Positions 44,956 to 56,030 of a stretch of DNA of 64,000 nucleotides are shown piece by piece. Made by a program: the position numbers and the translations under genes. The notes beneath the pieces were generated by a model. It made no database searches and was not told the origin of the DNA. It worked only from the letters and a program-made list of their open reading frames with translations. Position 1 is the first letter of the stretch; the number at the start of each line of letters is the position of its first letter. This DNA is from Clostridium folliculivorans (GTDB lineage: Bacteria > Bacillota > Clostridia > Clostridiales > Clostridiaceae): assembly GCF_024341905.1 (NCBI RefSeq), contig NZ_BQXY01000005.1, positions 303,152 through 367,151 on the forward strand. Direction: 5' to 3'.

Positions 44956-45196
44956 ATTTCAACAATATTCTTAAATGTATCTTTTTATGGATTCATCAAA
45001 AGAGTATAATGGAACCACTTTAATTGAAATAATAATATTGAGTATGATATTAAAGGGAATACTCAGTATAGATAGACCAATCTTAAATAAGTGATTATTT
45101 CTCATTAATGGTTGGTAGAAGCAATAACGGAGTTTTGTTGACAAGAGGTGGAGTATTTATATATTCAGCATTAAAAAAAATAAGAAGGAGAAAAGT

Positions 45197-45640
45197 ATGA
45201 AAGTAATCGTAGATGGTGATGGCTGTCCAGGTAAAACATATATAGAAAAAGCAGCTAAAGAGTATAATATAGAAGTTGATATATATTGCGATATGCATCA
45301 TTTAATATCATCAGATTATAGTAGGGTTGTTATTGTGGAGAGTGGGTTTCAAAGTGTGGATATGTATATAATAAACAATGCTAAAAAAGGTGATATAATA
45401 ATAACTCAAGATTATGGAGTAGCTGCTATGGTTCTTGGAAGAGGTTGCTATGCACTTAATCCTAAAGGAAGTATATACGACGATAAAAATATTGATAGGT
45501 TGCTTTTTGAAAGGCATATATCTCAAAAAGTTAGAAGAAGTGGTGGAAGAACTGGAACCCATAAAAAAAGAACTGAAGAAGATGATTTAAAACTATATAC
45601 ATCTTTAAAAAGGTTAATAGAAAAAGGCTTGGAAGGTTGA
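45197..45640 (+). CDS. UPF0178 / DUF188 family protein (YaiI/YqxD-like)
   Basis: 147 residues, close to the family length. Conserved family motifs are VDGDGCPGK at the N-terminus, DYGVAAMVLGRGCYALNPKG near 75, and the C-terminal RRSGGRTGTHKKRTEEDD. The family has a PIN-like fold by general knowledge, but no established substrate. The start follows AAGGAG. It appears to be a single-gene unit with its own terminator. Confidence 0.93.
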   Translation: MKVIVDGDGCPGKTYIEKAAKEYNIEVDIYCDMHHLISSDYSRVVIVESGFQSVDMYIINNAKKGDIIITQDYGVAAMVLGRGCYALNPKGSIYDDKNIDRLLFERHISQKVRRSGGRTGTHKKRTEEDDLKLYTSLKRLIEKGLEG

Positions 45641-45667
45641 TAATATACCTTGCAAGCCTTTTATTTT
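45622..45667 (+). terminator. Intrinsic terminator overlapping the end of the UPF0178 gene
   Basis: The AAAAGGCTTG...AAGGT arm pairs with ACCTT...CAAGCCTTTT, followed by ATTTTA. The 5' arm includes the last codons of the gene. Confidence 0.82.
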
Positions 45668-46019
45668 ACAACTAAATTAATGATTAATATATCAATTATA
45701 GATAATATTGGAATCTTTAACTTGTTATTTAATACTCTATGTCTTATCATAAAAAGTAAGAGTTTTCTGAAATATGTTAAAAATGGACAAATTTAAGATA
45801 ATAAATGTATAAAATGGAACAATGGTTTTACAATTAATGGAAAGTGTAATATAATTATTTTTATATAGTAATTCATAAATATAGACAAAGGTATTGATAT
45901 TAAAAATGCTTTTACTGAAAATAGGGCATTTAACTAAATCAGTTATAGGAAAATTAGATACCTAAGATTGGGGTATATACCAAAGGGTGAAAATAATAAA
46001 CAAGAGGTGCTGAGATTTT
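45641..46019. other. Gene-free region before the Y_Y_Y-repeat gene
   Basis: Beyond the terminator, this AT-rich stretch holds a weak AAATGC...GCATTT hairpin (around 45905-45932) and no ORF with a binding site. I see no recognised riboswitch. Confidence 0.5.
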
Positions 46020-48026
46020 ATGGAAGAGTTAGTTCTGGTATTTGACAAAAATAGTCCTCAAGAAAAAGATGCTGCAATAAACATAAGTATAGGTAATTAT
46101 TCAGGTGAAGAGTATTTTTTTAAGTTTTTAGTGGGAAAAGATGGTATATGGGATGAGATTAAGGATTTTTCCAAAGATACTAGCTGTACTTGGATGCCCA
46201 AAAATGATGGTAAGTATTTTATAATGGTACAAGTTAAAAAAGAAGGGTCAAAAAAGCCTTTTGATTTTATAGTAAGGGCCGATTTTCTCATTGGTGAAAA
46301 ACCAGAAAATCTCATTAAAGATGTATATATAGAAAGTGAAGAAATTGAAATAGGAAAAAAGATAACTATCCAGGTTGAAACTAATAGTGCTCCATCTATG
46401 TATAAATATTGGATTAGTGGAAAAGATGGTTGGGAACTTATAAAAGATTATTGCACAGAAAATACCTTGTCTTTCACTGCCACTGAAGTGGGTAAGCATG
46501 ATATATTGGTTGAATGCAAGGTGCCTGAGTCAAAAGATAATTTTGATGACTTTAAGACAGTATCTTTTAGAGTTAAAGATATAGCAAGACCTGAAATTGT
46601 GGATTTTAAATGTCTTACTAGTGATCTACTTGTTGAAGAAGAACTAATATTTCAAGTATATACAAGGCAAGATGATACTAGAACAACTTTATATAAATTT
46701 TTAAAGATTAATCCAGAGGGTAAGACGGTTTGCATACAAGATTATTCTTCAAGGAGAATGGTAAGCTTTTGTGAAAAAGTGCCTGGAAGTTATAAAATAC
46801 TATGTTTAGCGAGAGATATGTATTCAGAAAGAGAATATGACGATAGGGCTATAATGGTGTATGAGGTAAAGCCGTATAACGTTATAAATATAAAAACCTT
46901 TACTACTGATCTTAACTCCCCTCAAGCAGAAGGAAGTAAGATTTTACTTAGAGCTGTAGTTGAAGGTGGAAAGCATCTGCTATATAAGTTCAAGATTGAT
47001 GGTAACTATGGTGAAGATTCAGGATATATAAGGACAAGCAGTTTTCTATGGGAACCTAAATATGAAGGTCAATACAGAATTACATTGTTTGTTAGGGATG
47101 AATCTTTTACAGGTGACTATGAAGATAAGAAAAGCCTAGAGTTCTTTGTGGAGAAGAAAAGACAAAAGGTCGTAAAAATAACAGATGTAGTTGTGGATAG
47201 AAATAATCACTATGTAATAAATGAGCCGATAAATATAAAGGTTATAACAGAAGGTGGTATAGATCCAAAATATAGTTTTGTAGTTTATAAAGATAAAAAA
47301 GAAAAAGAAAGAGTAAGCTATGGAAATGCTAACTGGGTTAATTTCACACCGGAGGTTTCTGGGGAATACGAACTTGAAATTAAGGTGAAAGATAAATATT
47401 CAGACAAAGAATATGATAGTCATCAATTTATGTATTTTAATGTTAAAGAGTACATTGAAGGTAATATAGATTATGTGCTATTACCATCTAAAGAGTATTA
47501 TCTTATAGATGATGATGTTGAATTTGAGGTAATAAGCCAAAATACTAAGGATACCTTAGTAAAGTACGCTATATTAATTGATGGGCATACAGTTGAAGAA
47601 ACGAATTTTATAAATAACAAAAAGTTTACCTTTAAGCCAAAAAGAGCTGGTAAGTATATAGTAGAAATGTACGCAAAAAATAAGAAGTGTATCGAAGGGT
47701 TTGATAGCAAAAAATCCATTACCATTTATGTAAATGAAGCGCCGCCGGTAACTGGAACCAAAATACTATGCAATAAAACCTCTTATAAGATTAGTGATGA
47801 GATAAACATCAATGTGGAAAGCTGTGGTGGAAAAGAGGTTTGTTATGAGTTCTACCTAATGGAAAAAGGAAATTGGATATTGGTACAGAAATATTCAAGA
47901 AAAAGTTATTATACTTTGATGCCATTTATAGAAGGCTCATACAGAGTTTTAGTTCTTTCGAAAAGTTATTATAGGAAATGTGCTTATGAAGACTATGACA
48001 TTGTTGAATTTAAAGTTGAAGAATAA
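46020..48026 (+). CDS. Protein of seven tandem Y_Y_Y-like beta-sandwich repeats
   Basis: 668 residues made almost entirely of about seven repeats of 90-97 residues (roughly 1-92, 93-190, 191-286, 287-383, 384-480, 481-576, 577-668). Each has a variable start, a central YKFxI/FxxxG-W or similar, a SFxWxPKxxGxYxIxVxVKD core, then a FDxxxxxxFxV ending. This resembles the triple-tyrosine (Y_Y_Y) domain usually found beside sensor propellers. There is no signal peptide, membrane segment, kinase or DNA-binding part, so it is probably a cytosolic scaffold or binding protein. The start ATG is ten bases after GAGGTG. Confidence 0.75.
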   Translation: MEELVLVFDKNSPQEKDAAINISIGNYSGEEYFFKFLVGKDGIWDEIKDFSKDTSCTWMPKNDGKYFIMVQVKKEGSKKPFDFIVRADFLIGEKPENLIKDVYIESEEIEIGKKITIQVETNSAPSMYKYWISGKDGWELIKDYCTENTLSFTATEVGKHDILVECKVPESKDNFDDFKTVSFRVKDIARPEIVDFKCLTSDLLVEEELIFQVYTRQDDTRTTLYKFLKINPEGKTVCIQDYSSRRMVSFCEKVPGSYKILCLARDMYSEREYDDRAIMVYEVKPYNVINIKTFTTDLNSPQAEGSKILLRAVVEGGKHLLYKFKIDGNYGEDSGYIRTSSFLWEPKYEGQYRITLFVRDESFTGDYEDKKSLEFFVEKKRQKVVKITDVVVDRNNHYVINEPINIKVITEGGIDPKYSFVVYKDKKEKERVSYGNANWVNFTPEVSGEYELEIKVKDKYSDKEYDSHQFMYFNVKEYIEGNIDYVLLPSKEYYLIDDDVEFEVISQNTKDTLVKYAILIDGHTVEETNFINNKKFTFKPKRAGKYIVEMYAKNKKCIEGFDSKKSITIYVNEAPPVTGTKILCNKTSYKISDEININVESCGGKEVCYEFYLMEKGNWILVQKYSRKSYYTLMPFIEGSYRVLVLSKSYYRKCAYEDYDIVEFKVEE

Positions 48027-48483
48027 AATTTAAGTCAGGCTCCTATCATTTGATTTTGATAGGAGCCTTATTTGTTCATTTGAACAGATATTTGAGCTGA
48101 AATAATTGGAGTTACCTTCATACAATTATAAATTTTTATATTTATAAAAATATAACTTTATAACTATTTATAATTTTATATTCTTTTAAATATAAAAATA
48201 AAACTTTTTAAAATTAAAAGAATATAAAAATTTATAGTAAACATGGATGTTTGAAGCTATATAAGAATAACTACATATCAAAAGTTAATAATATAAATGA
48301 AAGTAAAATATTAAAATTAAGTGATAATGTTAAATATAAAAAATAAAAAAGCGATAATATACAAAATAATCTCTAAAGTGATAAAATAATTATAGCGATA
48401 ATAAGAAGGATGGGTATTTTTGTTTTTATCATAAATTTTTTACATATAAAACAATATACAATTAAGCTTTAGGATGTGAGTTA
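48027..48483. other. AT-rich intergenic region with inverted repeats
   Basis: After a terminator (48037-48073) the region is nearly pure A/T. Arms around 48163-48189 and 48211-48236 form an imperfect inverted repeat of about 24 bp (core TATATTCTTTTAA). It could be a bent-DNA or hairpin feature upstream of the lytic transglycosylase gene. No gene is seen. Confidence 0.5.
48037..48073 (+). terminator. Intrinsic terminator of the Y_Y_Y-repeat gene
   Basis: A 12-bp perfect stem (48037-48048 with 48057-48068) is followed by TATTTGTT. Confidence 0.85.
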
Positions 48484-49236
48484 ATGAAAATAGATAATAC
48501 AGAACAGATGTTAGGAGTTCAGATGCTTTCTACATATATGAAACAGGCAATGGGAAATTCTCCAGCCTTTGATATGGTTATGGAAAGTCTTATGAAGAAT
48601 CTTACAGAAGACAACAGTAGCAGCAATATATTAAATGCATTAACTGGTGGTACTTCTGATAATGGAAATGCAGTAGATCAAAATGTTTTAGCTGGGACTG
48701 ATCTTAGTAAATTAGGGCAAACTTCTGTTGATAGTTATGATGGTGATAAGCAGTTGGATTTAAATAATTTAAACCCTTATTCAAATGCAGTTTTGAAGTT
48801 AACCTCTAAGGGTTCAAGTACAAGTGGCACTAATATGGCTAGAATTGATAATGCTGTAGCATCGGCTTCTCAAAAATATGGAGTTAATCAAGATTTGATA
48901 AGAGCAATAATAAAGCAAGAGTCTGGATTTAATCCTTATTCTGTCTCAGGTGCTGGAGCTACAGGTATCATGCAGATTATGCCTGAAAATTTTAGTGGAT
49001 TAGGAATTACAGATCCTTTTAATATAGAGCAGAATATAAATGGTGGTACACAGCTTCTAAAAGGATATTTGGATAAGTATAATGGAAATACAGAAATGGC
49101 TTTAGCAGCATATAATGGTGGTCCAGGGACTATGCAAAGAAGAGGTGTAGGGTCGTCAAGCGAAATATATAAAATGCCTCGTGAAACAGTAAATTATGTA
49201 GGTAGCGTAATGAATTATTTTAGAAATGGTGTATAA
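48484..49236 (+). CDS. Lytic transglycosylase (SLT family) without signal peptide
   Basis: 250 residues. The C-terminal half (about 120-250) is a goose-lysozyme-like SLT domain. The catalytic Glu is in IKQESGFNPYSVSGAGATGIMQIMP near 146. Further motifs are EQNINGGTQLLKGYLDKY and AYNGGPG. The N-terminal half is a linker rich in Ser, Asn and Gly. No signal peptide or membrane helix is visible, as in B. subtilis YjbJ-type proteins, so the export route is unclear. It should cleave the MurNAc-GlcNAc bond of peptidoglycan. Confidence 0.9.
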   Translation: MKIDNTEQMLGVQMLSTYMKQAMGNSPAFDMVMESLMKNLTEDNSSSNILNALTGGTSDNGNAVDQNVLAGTDLSKLGQTSVDSYDGDKQLDLNNLNPYSNAVLKLTSKGSSTSGTNMARIDNAVASASQKYGVNQDLIRAIIKQESGFNPYSVSGAGATGIMQIMPENFSGLGITDPFNIEQNINGGTQLLKGYLDKYNGNTEMALAAYNGGPGTMQRRGVGSSSEIYKMPRETVNYVGSVMNYFRNGV

Positions 49237-49308
49237 TAAGAAGGCTGTACTTTTGGGTGCAGTCTTTTAAGTTAGCCAATTGCAATATATTGAAAAAGGA
49301 GTGTTATT

Positions 49309-50025
49309 TTGGAGAGACTTGATAAAATTCTTTCAAATTTAGGTTATGGTTCAAGAAAAGAGATAAAGGCATTAGTAAAAGCTGGTGGAGTAGTTGTAGA
49401 TGATAAGGTTGTTAAGGACAACGGACTACAGCTAGATCCAGAAAAATCAAAGATAGTTATTAATGGTGAAGAAATATTCTATAGAAAATACATATATTTA
49501 ATGATGAATAAGCCAGATGGTGTAATCTCTGCAACTTTTGATAATAGGGATGAGACTGTTATCGATCTTCTTTATATAGAACATCAGGCTTTTGAACCTT
49601 TTCCGGTAGGTAGACTTGATAAGGATACGGTAGGACTTTTACTTATAACCAATGATGGGGAACTTAATCACAAGCTTATATCCCCTAAATGGCATGTTGA
49701 TAAGGTGTATTATGCTGAGATTGATAAGGCTGTTAATGAACAAGATATAAAAGCTTTTGAAAAAGGCATAGTACTTGATGACGGATATGAATGCATGAGT
49801 GCTAAGCTTGAGATAGAGGAATCTACAGAAGAAGGTTCTAAGGTGTTGGTCACTGTGCAAGAGGGAAAGTATCATCAGGTAAAGAGAATGTTTGAGGCAG
49901 TAGGGAAAAAGGTAGTATATCTTAGAAGAATAAAGTTTGGAAACTTACCATTGGATGAAAGTTTAAAAGAAGGCGAATATAGAGAATTGACAGAAGAAGA
50001 GTTAAATGTGTTAATAAATTGCTAA
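49309..50025 (+). CDS. 16S rRNA pseudouridine synthase, RsuA family
   Basis: 238 residues. An N-terminal S4 RNA-binding domain (LDKILSNLGYGSRKEIKALVKAGGV) is followed by the pseudouridine synthase domain with the catalytic Asp in PVGRLDKDTVGLLLITNDG near 103. YHQVKRMFEAVGKKVVYLRRIKFG near 190 is the family's late signature. The TTG start follows AAAGGAG. It is closest in type to RsuA (position 516 of 16S rRNA) and its paralogues; the exact target base is not certain. Confidence 0.92.
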   Translation: MERLDKILSNLGYGSRKEIKALVKAGGVVVDDKVVKDNGLQLDPEKSKIVINGEEIFYRKYIYLMMNKPDGVISATFDNRDETVIDLLYIEHQAFEPFPVGRLDKDTVGLLLITNDGELNHKLISPKWHVDKVYYAEIDKAVNEQDIKAFEKGIVLDDGYECMSAKLEIEESTEEGSKVLVTVQEGKYHQVKRMFEAVGKKVVYLRRIKFGNLPLDESLKEGEYRELTEEELNVLINC

Positions 50026-50085
50026 AATATGAAATTTTTTCATTCATAGTAATATATTATTTACAATATTTTTTTCAAAATAGAC

Positions 50086-50114
50086 TTGCTTTTTAAAAAG
50101 CAATTATATATAAT
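50086..50114 (+). promoter_or_regulatory. Promoter of the candidate small RNA
   Basis: TTGCTT (50086-50091), a 17-base spacer and TATAAT (50109-50114) form a near-consensus sigma-A promoter. No ORF with a binding site follows it. Confidence 0.65.
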
Positions 50115-50119
50115 AATTC

Positions 50120-50210
50120 TGCAAGGATAAATAAAAGGAATAAATAGCCCCCTTTTTATTTATTGCTTATTGCTGAAGCGCAACCTAGCCCCAAGGGTTG
50201 CGTTTTTTTA
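50120..50210 (+). ncRNA. Candidate trans-acting small RNA with C-rich loops
   Basis: About 90 nt from the promoter to the T tract. The first hairpin pairs AATAAATAAAAGG-like sequence with CCTTTTTATTTATT and shows TAGCCC in its loop region. The second is the terminator, CGCAACC...GGTTGCG, with TAGCCCCA in the loop, followed by seven T. Two unpaired C-rich stretches could bind Shine-Dalgarno G-rich sites, as in RsaE/RoxS-type sRNAs. The family is not identified. Confidence 0.5.
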
Positions 50211-50284
50211 TTTTTTAGAAAATTATAATTCAATGAGATCTGTAGATAGTTATACCAACAGATTTAAGACATAATACAAGTTAA

Positions 50285-50390
50285 AGAATAAAAAAGAAGA
50301 ATATGTTGTCTGCCAAATTTTCCTCGTATGCATTTGGAAAGGCAGATGTGCAAAAAATCACATAATAAAGTCGCTTCAGCGATTTTTTTT
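50285..50390 (+). repeat. Dispersed hairpin element, copy 3
   Basis: CTGCC (50310-50314) pairs with GGCAG (50341-50345). Inside it TTTCC (50319-50323) pairs with GGAAA (50336-50340). ATGTGCAAAAAATCAC follows, then CGCTTCAGCG-type sequence with eight T, a terminator-like end. Confidence 0.8.
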
Positions 50391-50689
50391 TATTTATTTA
50401 AAAATATATTTGCAAGAAATAAATCATATAATTGCGGGAAAATTGCATTGTGGAGATAAATTAATATATAGTATATACAATTAAAACCTAATTTATGTAT
50501 AAAGAGTATTTAAAAGTTTTTAATGTCTTATATTACTTGATTAAGAGAGCAATTTTTATATTATGCATCTTTATGGAGGTACCACTTCGTAATAAAACTT
50601 ATCTAAATAAAGATTCGTACAACCATGGAAATTTTTATTTGATAAATACATTTCATTTGGAACCGGTATATCTATAAATATAAAATAAT

Positions 50690-50765
50690 CTTTGCATTTA
50701 AAGATGTAATACTTCGATAATTCTTAGACTCAAAATATGAAGTATGATATCTATACAAATGGTAT
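50690..50765. repeat. Degenerate palindrome related to the 37681 element
   Basis: CATTTAAAGATGTAATACTTC and its distant imperfect reverse complement (GAAGTATGATATC...CAAATG, ending near 50762) mirror the TTTATAAAGATGTACTACTTC arm of the 37681 element. A further fragment, ACTTCGTAATAAAA, near 50585 matches its other arm. Probably decayed relatives. Confidence 0.35.
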
Positions 50766-50825
50766 ATCTTTATATACCAATAACAGTGATAATTATGATA
50801 TAATATAACCATACTTGACTATAAT

Positions 50826-50852
50826 AAAAAGAGGAATAATATTCCTCTTTTT
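50826..50852 (+). terminator. Perfect 12-bp hairpin with T tract upstream of pcrA
   Basis: AAAAAGAGGAAT and its reverse complement flank a 3-base loop. It has U-rich ends on both strands, so it could stop transcription from either side. Its gene partner is unclear. Confidence 0.55.
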
Positions 50853-51039
50853 GCATTTATAAAAATATATTAGCTTTTATTAAAACTTATAGGTGTTATA
50901 GTTTTTGCTATAGTTTTTAGAGAGAACTAAGAAGAAAGTTGATTATAAAATCAATTTTTAATTACATAGGATTAGAGGGTAAGATGCAAAAAAATCATGG
51001 GGTATAACCTAAAGATTTTTAATATTAAGGAGTGATTAT

Positions 51040-53343
51040 ATGGATTTGAAAAATCTTTTGAATAAGGAACAATATGAAGCAGCTACTACTATAGATGGAC
51101 AGTTACTTATACTTGCAGGTGCAGGCTCTGGAAAGACAAGGGTTTTAACTTATAGAATAGCATATATGTTAGAGGAAAGGGCTATACAACCATATAATAT
51201 TTTAGCGATAACTTTTACTAACAAAGCTGCTCAAGAAATGAGAGAAAGAGTTAAATCTTTAATTGGTGATAGAGCAGATAGTATGTGGATTTCTACTTTC
51301 CACTCATCTTGTGTAAAGATATTAAGACGTGAGATAGAAAAGCTTGGCTATAAAAAAGACTTTACAATATATGATAGTTATGATCAAAAAGCTTTAGTAA
51401 AAGAATGCATAAAGCAGCTTAATATAAATGATAAAGACATCACGGAGCAAGAAGTTATATCGAAGATTGGTAAAGCGAAAGATAACTTAATTACTCCAAC
51501 TCAATATAAAAGACAAAATGAGAGTGATTTCCGAGGAAATAAAATTGCAGATTTATATATAATGTACCAAAAAAGGCTAAAAGATAACAATGCCTTAGAC
51601 TTTGATGATTTGATTTTTAAAACTGTTGAATTATTTCAAAATAATCCTGAAGTACTTGATTTTTATCAAAACAAGTTTAAATATGTAATGATAGATGAGT
51701 ATCAGGATACTAATAGATGTCAGTATGAGTTTGTGAAGCTTTTAGCTTCAAAGCATAAAAATATCTGTGTAGTTGGTGATGATGATCAGTGTATCTATGC
51801 TTGGAGAGGTGCTGATATAAGAAATATATTAGACTTCGAAAAAGATTATCCAGGTGCTAAAGTTGTAAAATTGGAACAAAACTATAGATCAAAGGCCAAT
51901 ATACTGGATGCTGCAAATAATGTTATTAAGTTTAACAGCAATAGAAAATCAAAGGTACTCAGAACCGAAGCAGAAAATGGAGAAAAGATTAGAATTTACA
52001 GAGCTTTTTCTGATAATGATGAAGCGCAGTTTATAGCTTCAGAAATAAAGAAGTTTATGGAAGAGAAGGACTTAACATATAAAGACTTTGCTATTTTGTA
52101 TAGAACAAATGCTCAATCACGTATATTTGAAGATTGCTTTATTAAAAGAGATATCCCGTACAGAATAATTGGAGGACTTAAATTCTATGATAGAAAAGAA
52201 ATTAAGGACATAATGGGGTATCTTAAAGTAATAAACAATCCATCTGATTCAATAAGTCTTAGAAGAATAGTAAATGTACCTAAGAGAAATATAGGTGATG
52301 CAACTGTATCTAAGGTTATGGATTTTTCTAATGAATATGATGATGGTCTTTATAACTCTCTACTAGACTGTGAAAATATATCAACTTTATCACCTAGAAA
52401 CATATCATCAATAAGAAAGTTTACAGATCTTATGGAAAATTTAATGGATATGTCTGAACAGATTCCTGTATCAATGCTTATAGAATATATATTAGATAAA
52501 AGTGGATATATGAAAGAACTTAAAGATTCTAAAGAGCCAGAAGATCAAAGCAGGGTTGAAAACTTAAAAGAATTAGTTTCAGCAGCAGTGGATTTTGAAA
52601 AGAGTAATGAGGAAGATAAATCTCTTAGTGCATTTTTAGAAAAGGTTGCATTAGTTCAGGATGTAGACAATATGGATCAAAATGCAGACACTTTGGTTAT
52701 GATGACTGTCCACTCAGCTAAGGGGTTAGAGTTCCCTATAGTATTTATGGTTGGGATGGAAAATGGAATATTCCCAGGAACAGCATCTTTTGATTCAGAA
52801 AGTGAGATGGAAGAGTCAAGAAGATTATGCTATGTTGGAATAACTAGAGCAAGGAATGTGCTTTATATGACTTCAGCTGAAGTTAGAAAAGTTTTCGGAA
52901 GGACTGTGGCATATCCACAATCTGATTTTATAGCTGAGATCCCTAAGGAACTGAAGGATTTTGTGAAAGGTAATACAAGTGCAGGGCTTTCTACAAGAAG
53001 TTCTATGATGGCTTCGCCAAGTTATGGTGGAAGGGATTTTAACAGGAATCCTCATAGCTTAAGAAGTGATTATAATAATAACTATTCTTCAAATAGAGGT
53101 AGTTCCAAAGAGACAATGCTTGATGCAGCTAGAAAATTGAAAGAAACATTAGACAGCAGCTCAGGTGGGATGCTTACAAAAAATGAAGCCACTATGGGAA
53201 GAAAAATAAGACATCCTAAGTTTGGAATAGGGACTATTATAAAGACAATAAATGAAGGTGACGATCTTAAGCTTACAATAGCTTTTGACAGTCAAGGTAT
53301 AAAAACTTTATTATTAAGTTTCGCTCCTTTAGAACTTTTATAA
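51040..53343 (+). CDS. pcrA: ATP-dependent DNA helicase PcrA (UvrD/Rep family)
   Basis: A superfamily 1 3'-5' helicase for repair and plasmid rolling-circle replication. 767 residues. Walker A is LAGAGSGKT near 25, motif Ia ITFTNKAA, motif II IDEYQDTN, motif III DDDQCIYAWRGAD, motif IV LEQNYRS, motif V VHSAKGLEF and motif VI YVGITRAR. The C-terminal tail after a Ser/Asn-rich linker ends in the PcrA-type RNA polymerase-binding Tudor-like domain (GRKIRHPKFGIGTI). The start follows AAGGAG. It precedes ligA, the conserved Firmicutes order. Confidence 0.97.
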   Translation: MDLKNLLNKEQYEAATTIDGQLLILAGAGSGKTRVLTYRIAYMLEERAIQPYNILAITFTNKAAQEMRERVKSLIGDRADSMWISTFHSSCVKILRREIEKLGYKKDFTIYDSYDQKALVKECIKQLNINDKDITEQEVISKIGKAKDNLITPTQYKRQNESDFRGNKIADLYIMYQKRLKDNNALDFDDLIFKTVELFQNNPEVLDFYQNKFKYVMIDEYQDTNRCQYEFVKLLASKHKNICVVGDDDQCIYAWRGADIRNILDFEKDYPGAKVVKLEQNYRSKANILDAANNVIKFNSNRKSKVLRTEAENGEKIRIYRAFSDNDEAQFIASEIKKFMEEKDLTYKDFAILYRTNAQSRIFEDCFIKRDIPYRIIGGLKFYDRKEIKDIMGYLKVINNPSDSISLRRIVNVPKRNIGDATVSKVMDFSNEYDDGLYNSLLDCENISTLSPRNISSIRKFTDLMENLMDMSEQIPVSMLIEYILDKSGYMKELKDSKEPEDQSRVENLKELVSAAVDFEKSNEEDKSLSAFLEKVALVQDVDNMDQNADTLVMMTVHSAKGLEFPIVFMVGMENGIFPGTASFDSESEMEESRRLCYVGITRARNVLYMTSAEVRKVFGRTVAYPQSDFIAEIPKELKDFVKGNTSAGLSTRSSMMASPSYGGRDFNRNPHSLRSDYNNNYSSNRGSSKETMLDAARKLKETLDSSSGGMLTKNEATMGRKIRHPKFGIGTIIKTINEGDDLKLTIAFDSQGIKTLLLSFAPLELL

Positions 53344-53355
53344 GAAGTTATATAT

Positions 53356-53395
53356 TATTAAATACTCTCATATTTTGATATGAGAGTATTTAATA
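53356..53395. terminator. Perfect 17-bp hairpin between pcrA and ligA
   Basis: The arms 53356-53372 and 53379-53395 are exact reverse complements with a 6-base loop. No T tract follows, so it may be a weak terminator or an RNA-processing signal separating pcrA from ligA. Confidence 0.65.
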
Positions 53396-53480
53396 GATTA
53401 GAAAGTATTGTATAGAATAATATGATATGAATATTTGATTGTAGGATATTAATTTTGAACGAGAGAATCCTATAGTTTAA

Positions 53481-55502
<2,022 letters not shown>

Positions 55503-55503
55503 A

Positions 55504-55773
55504 ATGAAAAGAGTTATAACTATATTAAGTCCCTTGGCAGCTGTGCTTACAAGTATAAATATAATTCTTACTTTACTTACAACCTATCAGTTTATTTATG
55601 TATCTGAGATTTTTAATTCATACTACCCGATACAAATAGGACTATGTGCTACTATGATTTTATGGGGTATTAGGTTTTACCTATTTGAGAAAGGCAGTAA
55701 AAAGATAACTTATCCGGTTATATGTTTTTTGATAGCCTCAATCTCAATATTTATGAGCATGTATGTAAGGTAA
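55504..55773 (+). CDS. Small three-helix membrane protein of unknown function
   Basis: 89 residues with hydrophobic segments at about 7-28, 42-60 and 69-86. It starts one base after the ligA stop, with the end of ligA (GGGGGG) as its binding site, so it is co-transcribed and probably translationally coupled. I recognise no family. The coupling is notable because a membrane protein and a ligase have no obvious joint role. Confidence 0.7.
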   Translation: MKRVITILSPLAAVLTSINIILTLLTTYQFIYVSEIFNSYYPIQIGLCATMILWGIRFYLFEKGSKKITYPVICFLIASISIFMSMYVR

Positions 55774-55846
55774 TAGTAATTCTATATTAAATTAAGGATT
55801 TGTTTAAAAGATTATTGAAATAAAGTGGTTATGCAGGAGATGCTAT

Positions 55847-55936
55847 ATGAGCGAGCAATTAGAATTAAATGTTTTTTTCAGATGGAATGGCGTTAATAAA
55901 CTGTACTGTTCGAACGTAGTGAGTTTACAGTTTTAG
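55847..55936 (+). CDS. Putative 29-residue small protein (alternative reading of the same region)
   Basis: An ATG lies eight bases after AGGAG, followed by 29 codons beginning MSEQLELNVFFRWNG and ending in TAG. The binding site and the codon content look acceptable, but the region also folds as an RNA. No family is recognised, and I cannot decide between peptide and structured RNA. Confidence 0.35.
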   Translation: MSEQLELNVFFRWNGVNKLYCSNVVSLQF

Positions 55937-55981
55937 CCATGGAATATGAGAAAATCATATTAATTCTTTGCGTAAGCTCAT
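55847..55981 (+). ncRNA. Candidate three-way-junction RNA after ligA
   Basis: A closing stem pairs ATGAGC (55847-55852) with GCTCAT (55976-55981) and continues GCAA-AGAATTAA (55855-55868) with TTAATTCTTTGC (55960-55971), about 18 bp in all. Inside are a hairpin ATGGC...AAACTGTA / TACAGTTT...GCCAT (55887-55940) and a hairpin ATATGA/TCATAT (55944-55960). The same DNA also reads as a 29-codon ORF, so one of the two interpretations may be fortuitous. A terminator at 56031 ends the unit. Confidence 0.45.
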
Positions 55982-56030
55982 TAAAGCATCGGATGAATAA
56001 CCGCTTTATTTCGTACGATGCTTTAACAAA

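Larger units (their letters stand above)
50026..51039. other. 1-kb gene-free region before pcrA
   Basis: It contains a candidate small RNA gene (50086-50210), copy 3 of the dispersed hairpin element (50285-50390), two degenerate arms related to the palindromic element (near 50567-50600 and 50690-50765), and a short perfect hairpin (50826-50852). A 60-codon ORF at 50495 has no binding site and is not accepted as a gene. Confidence 0.6.

Noticed and set aside
50495..50677. 60-codon ORF before pcrA
   Set aside because: No ribosome binding site, AT-driven composition, and overlap with decayed palindrome arms.
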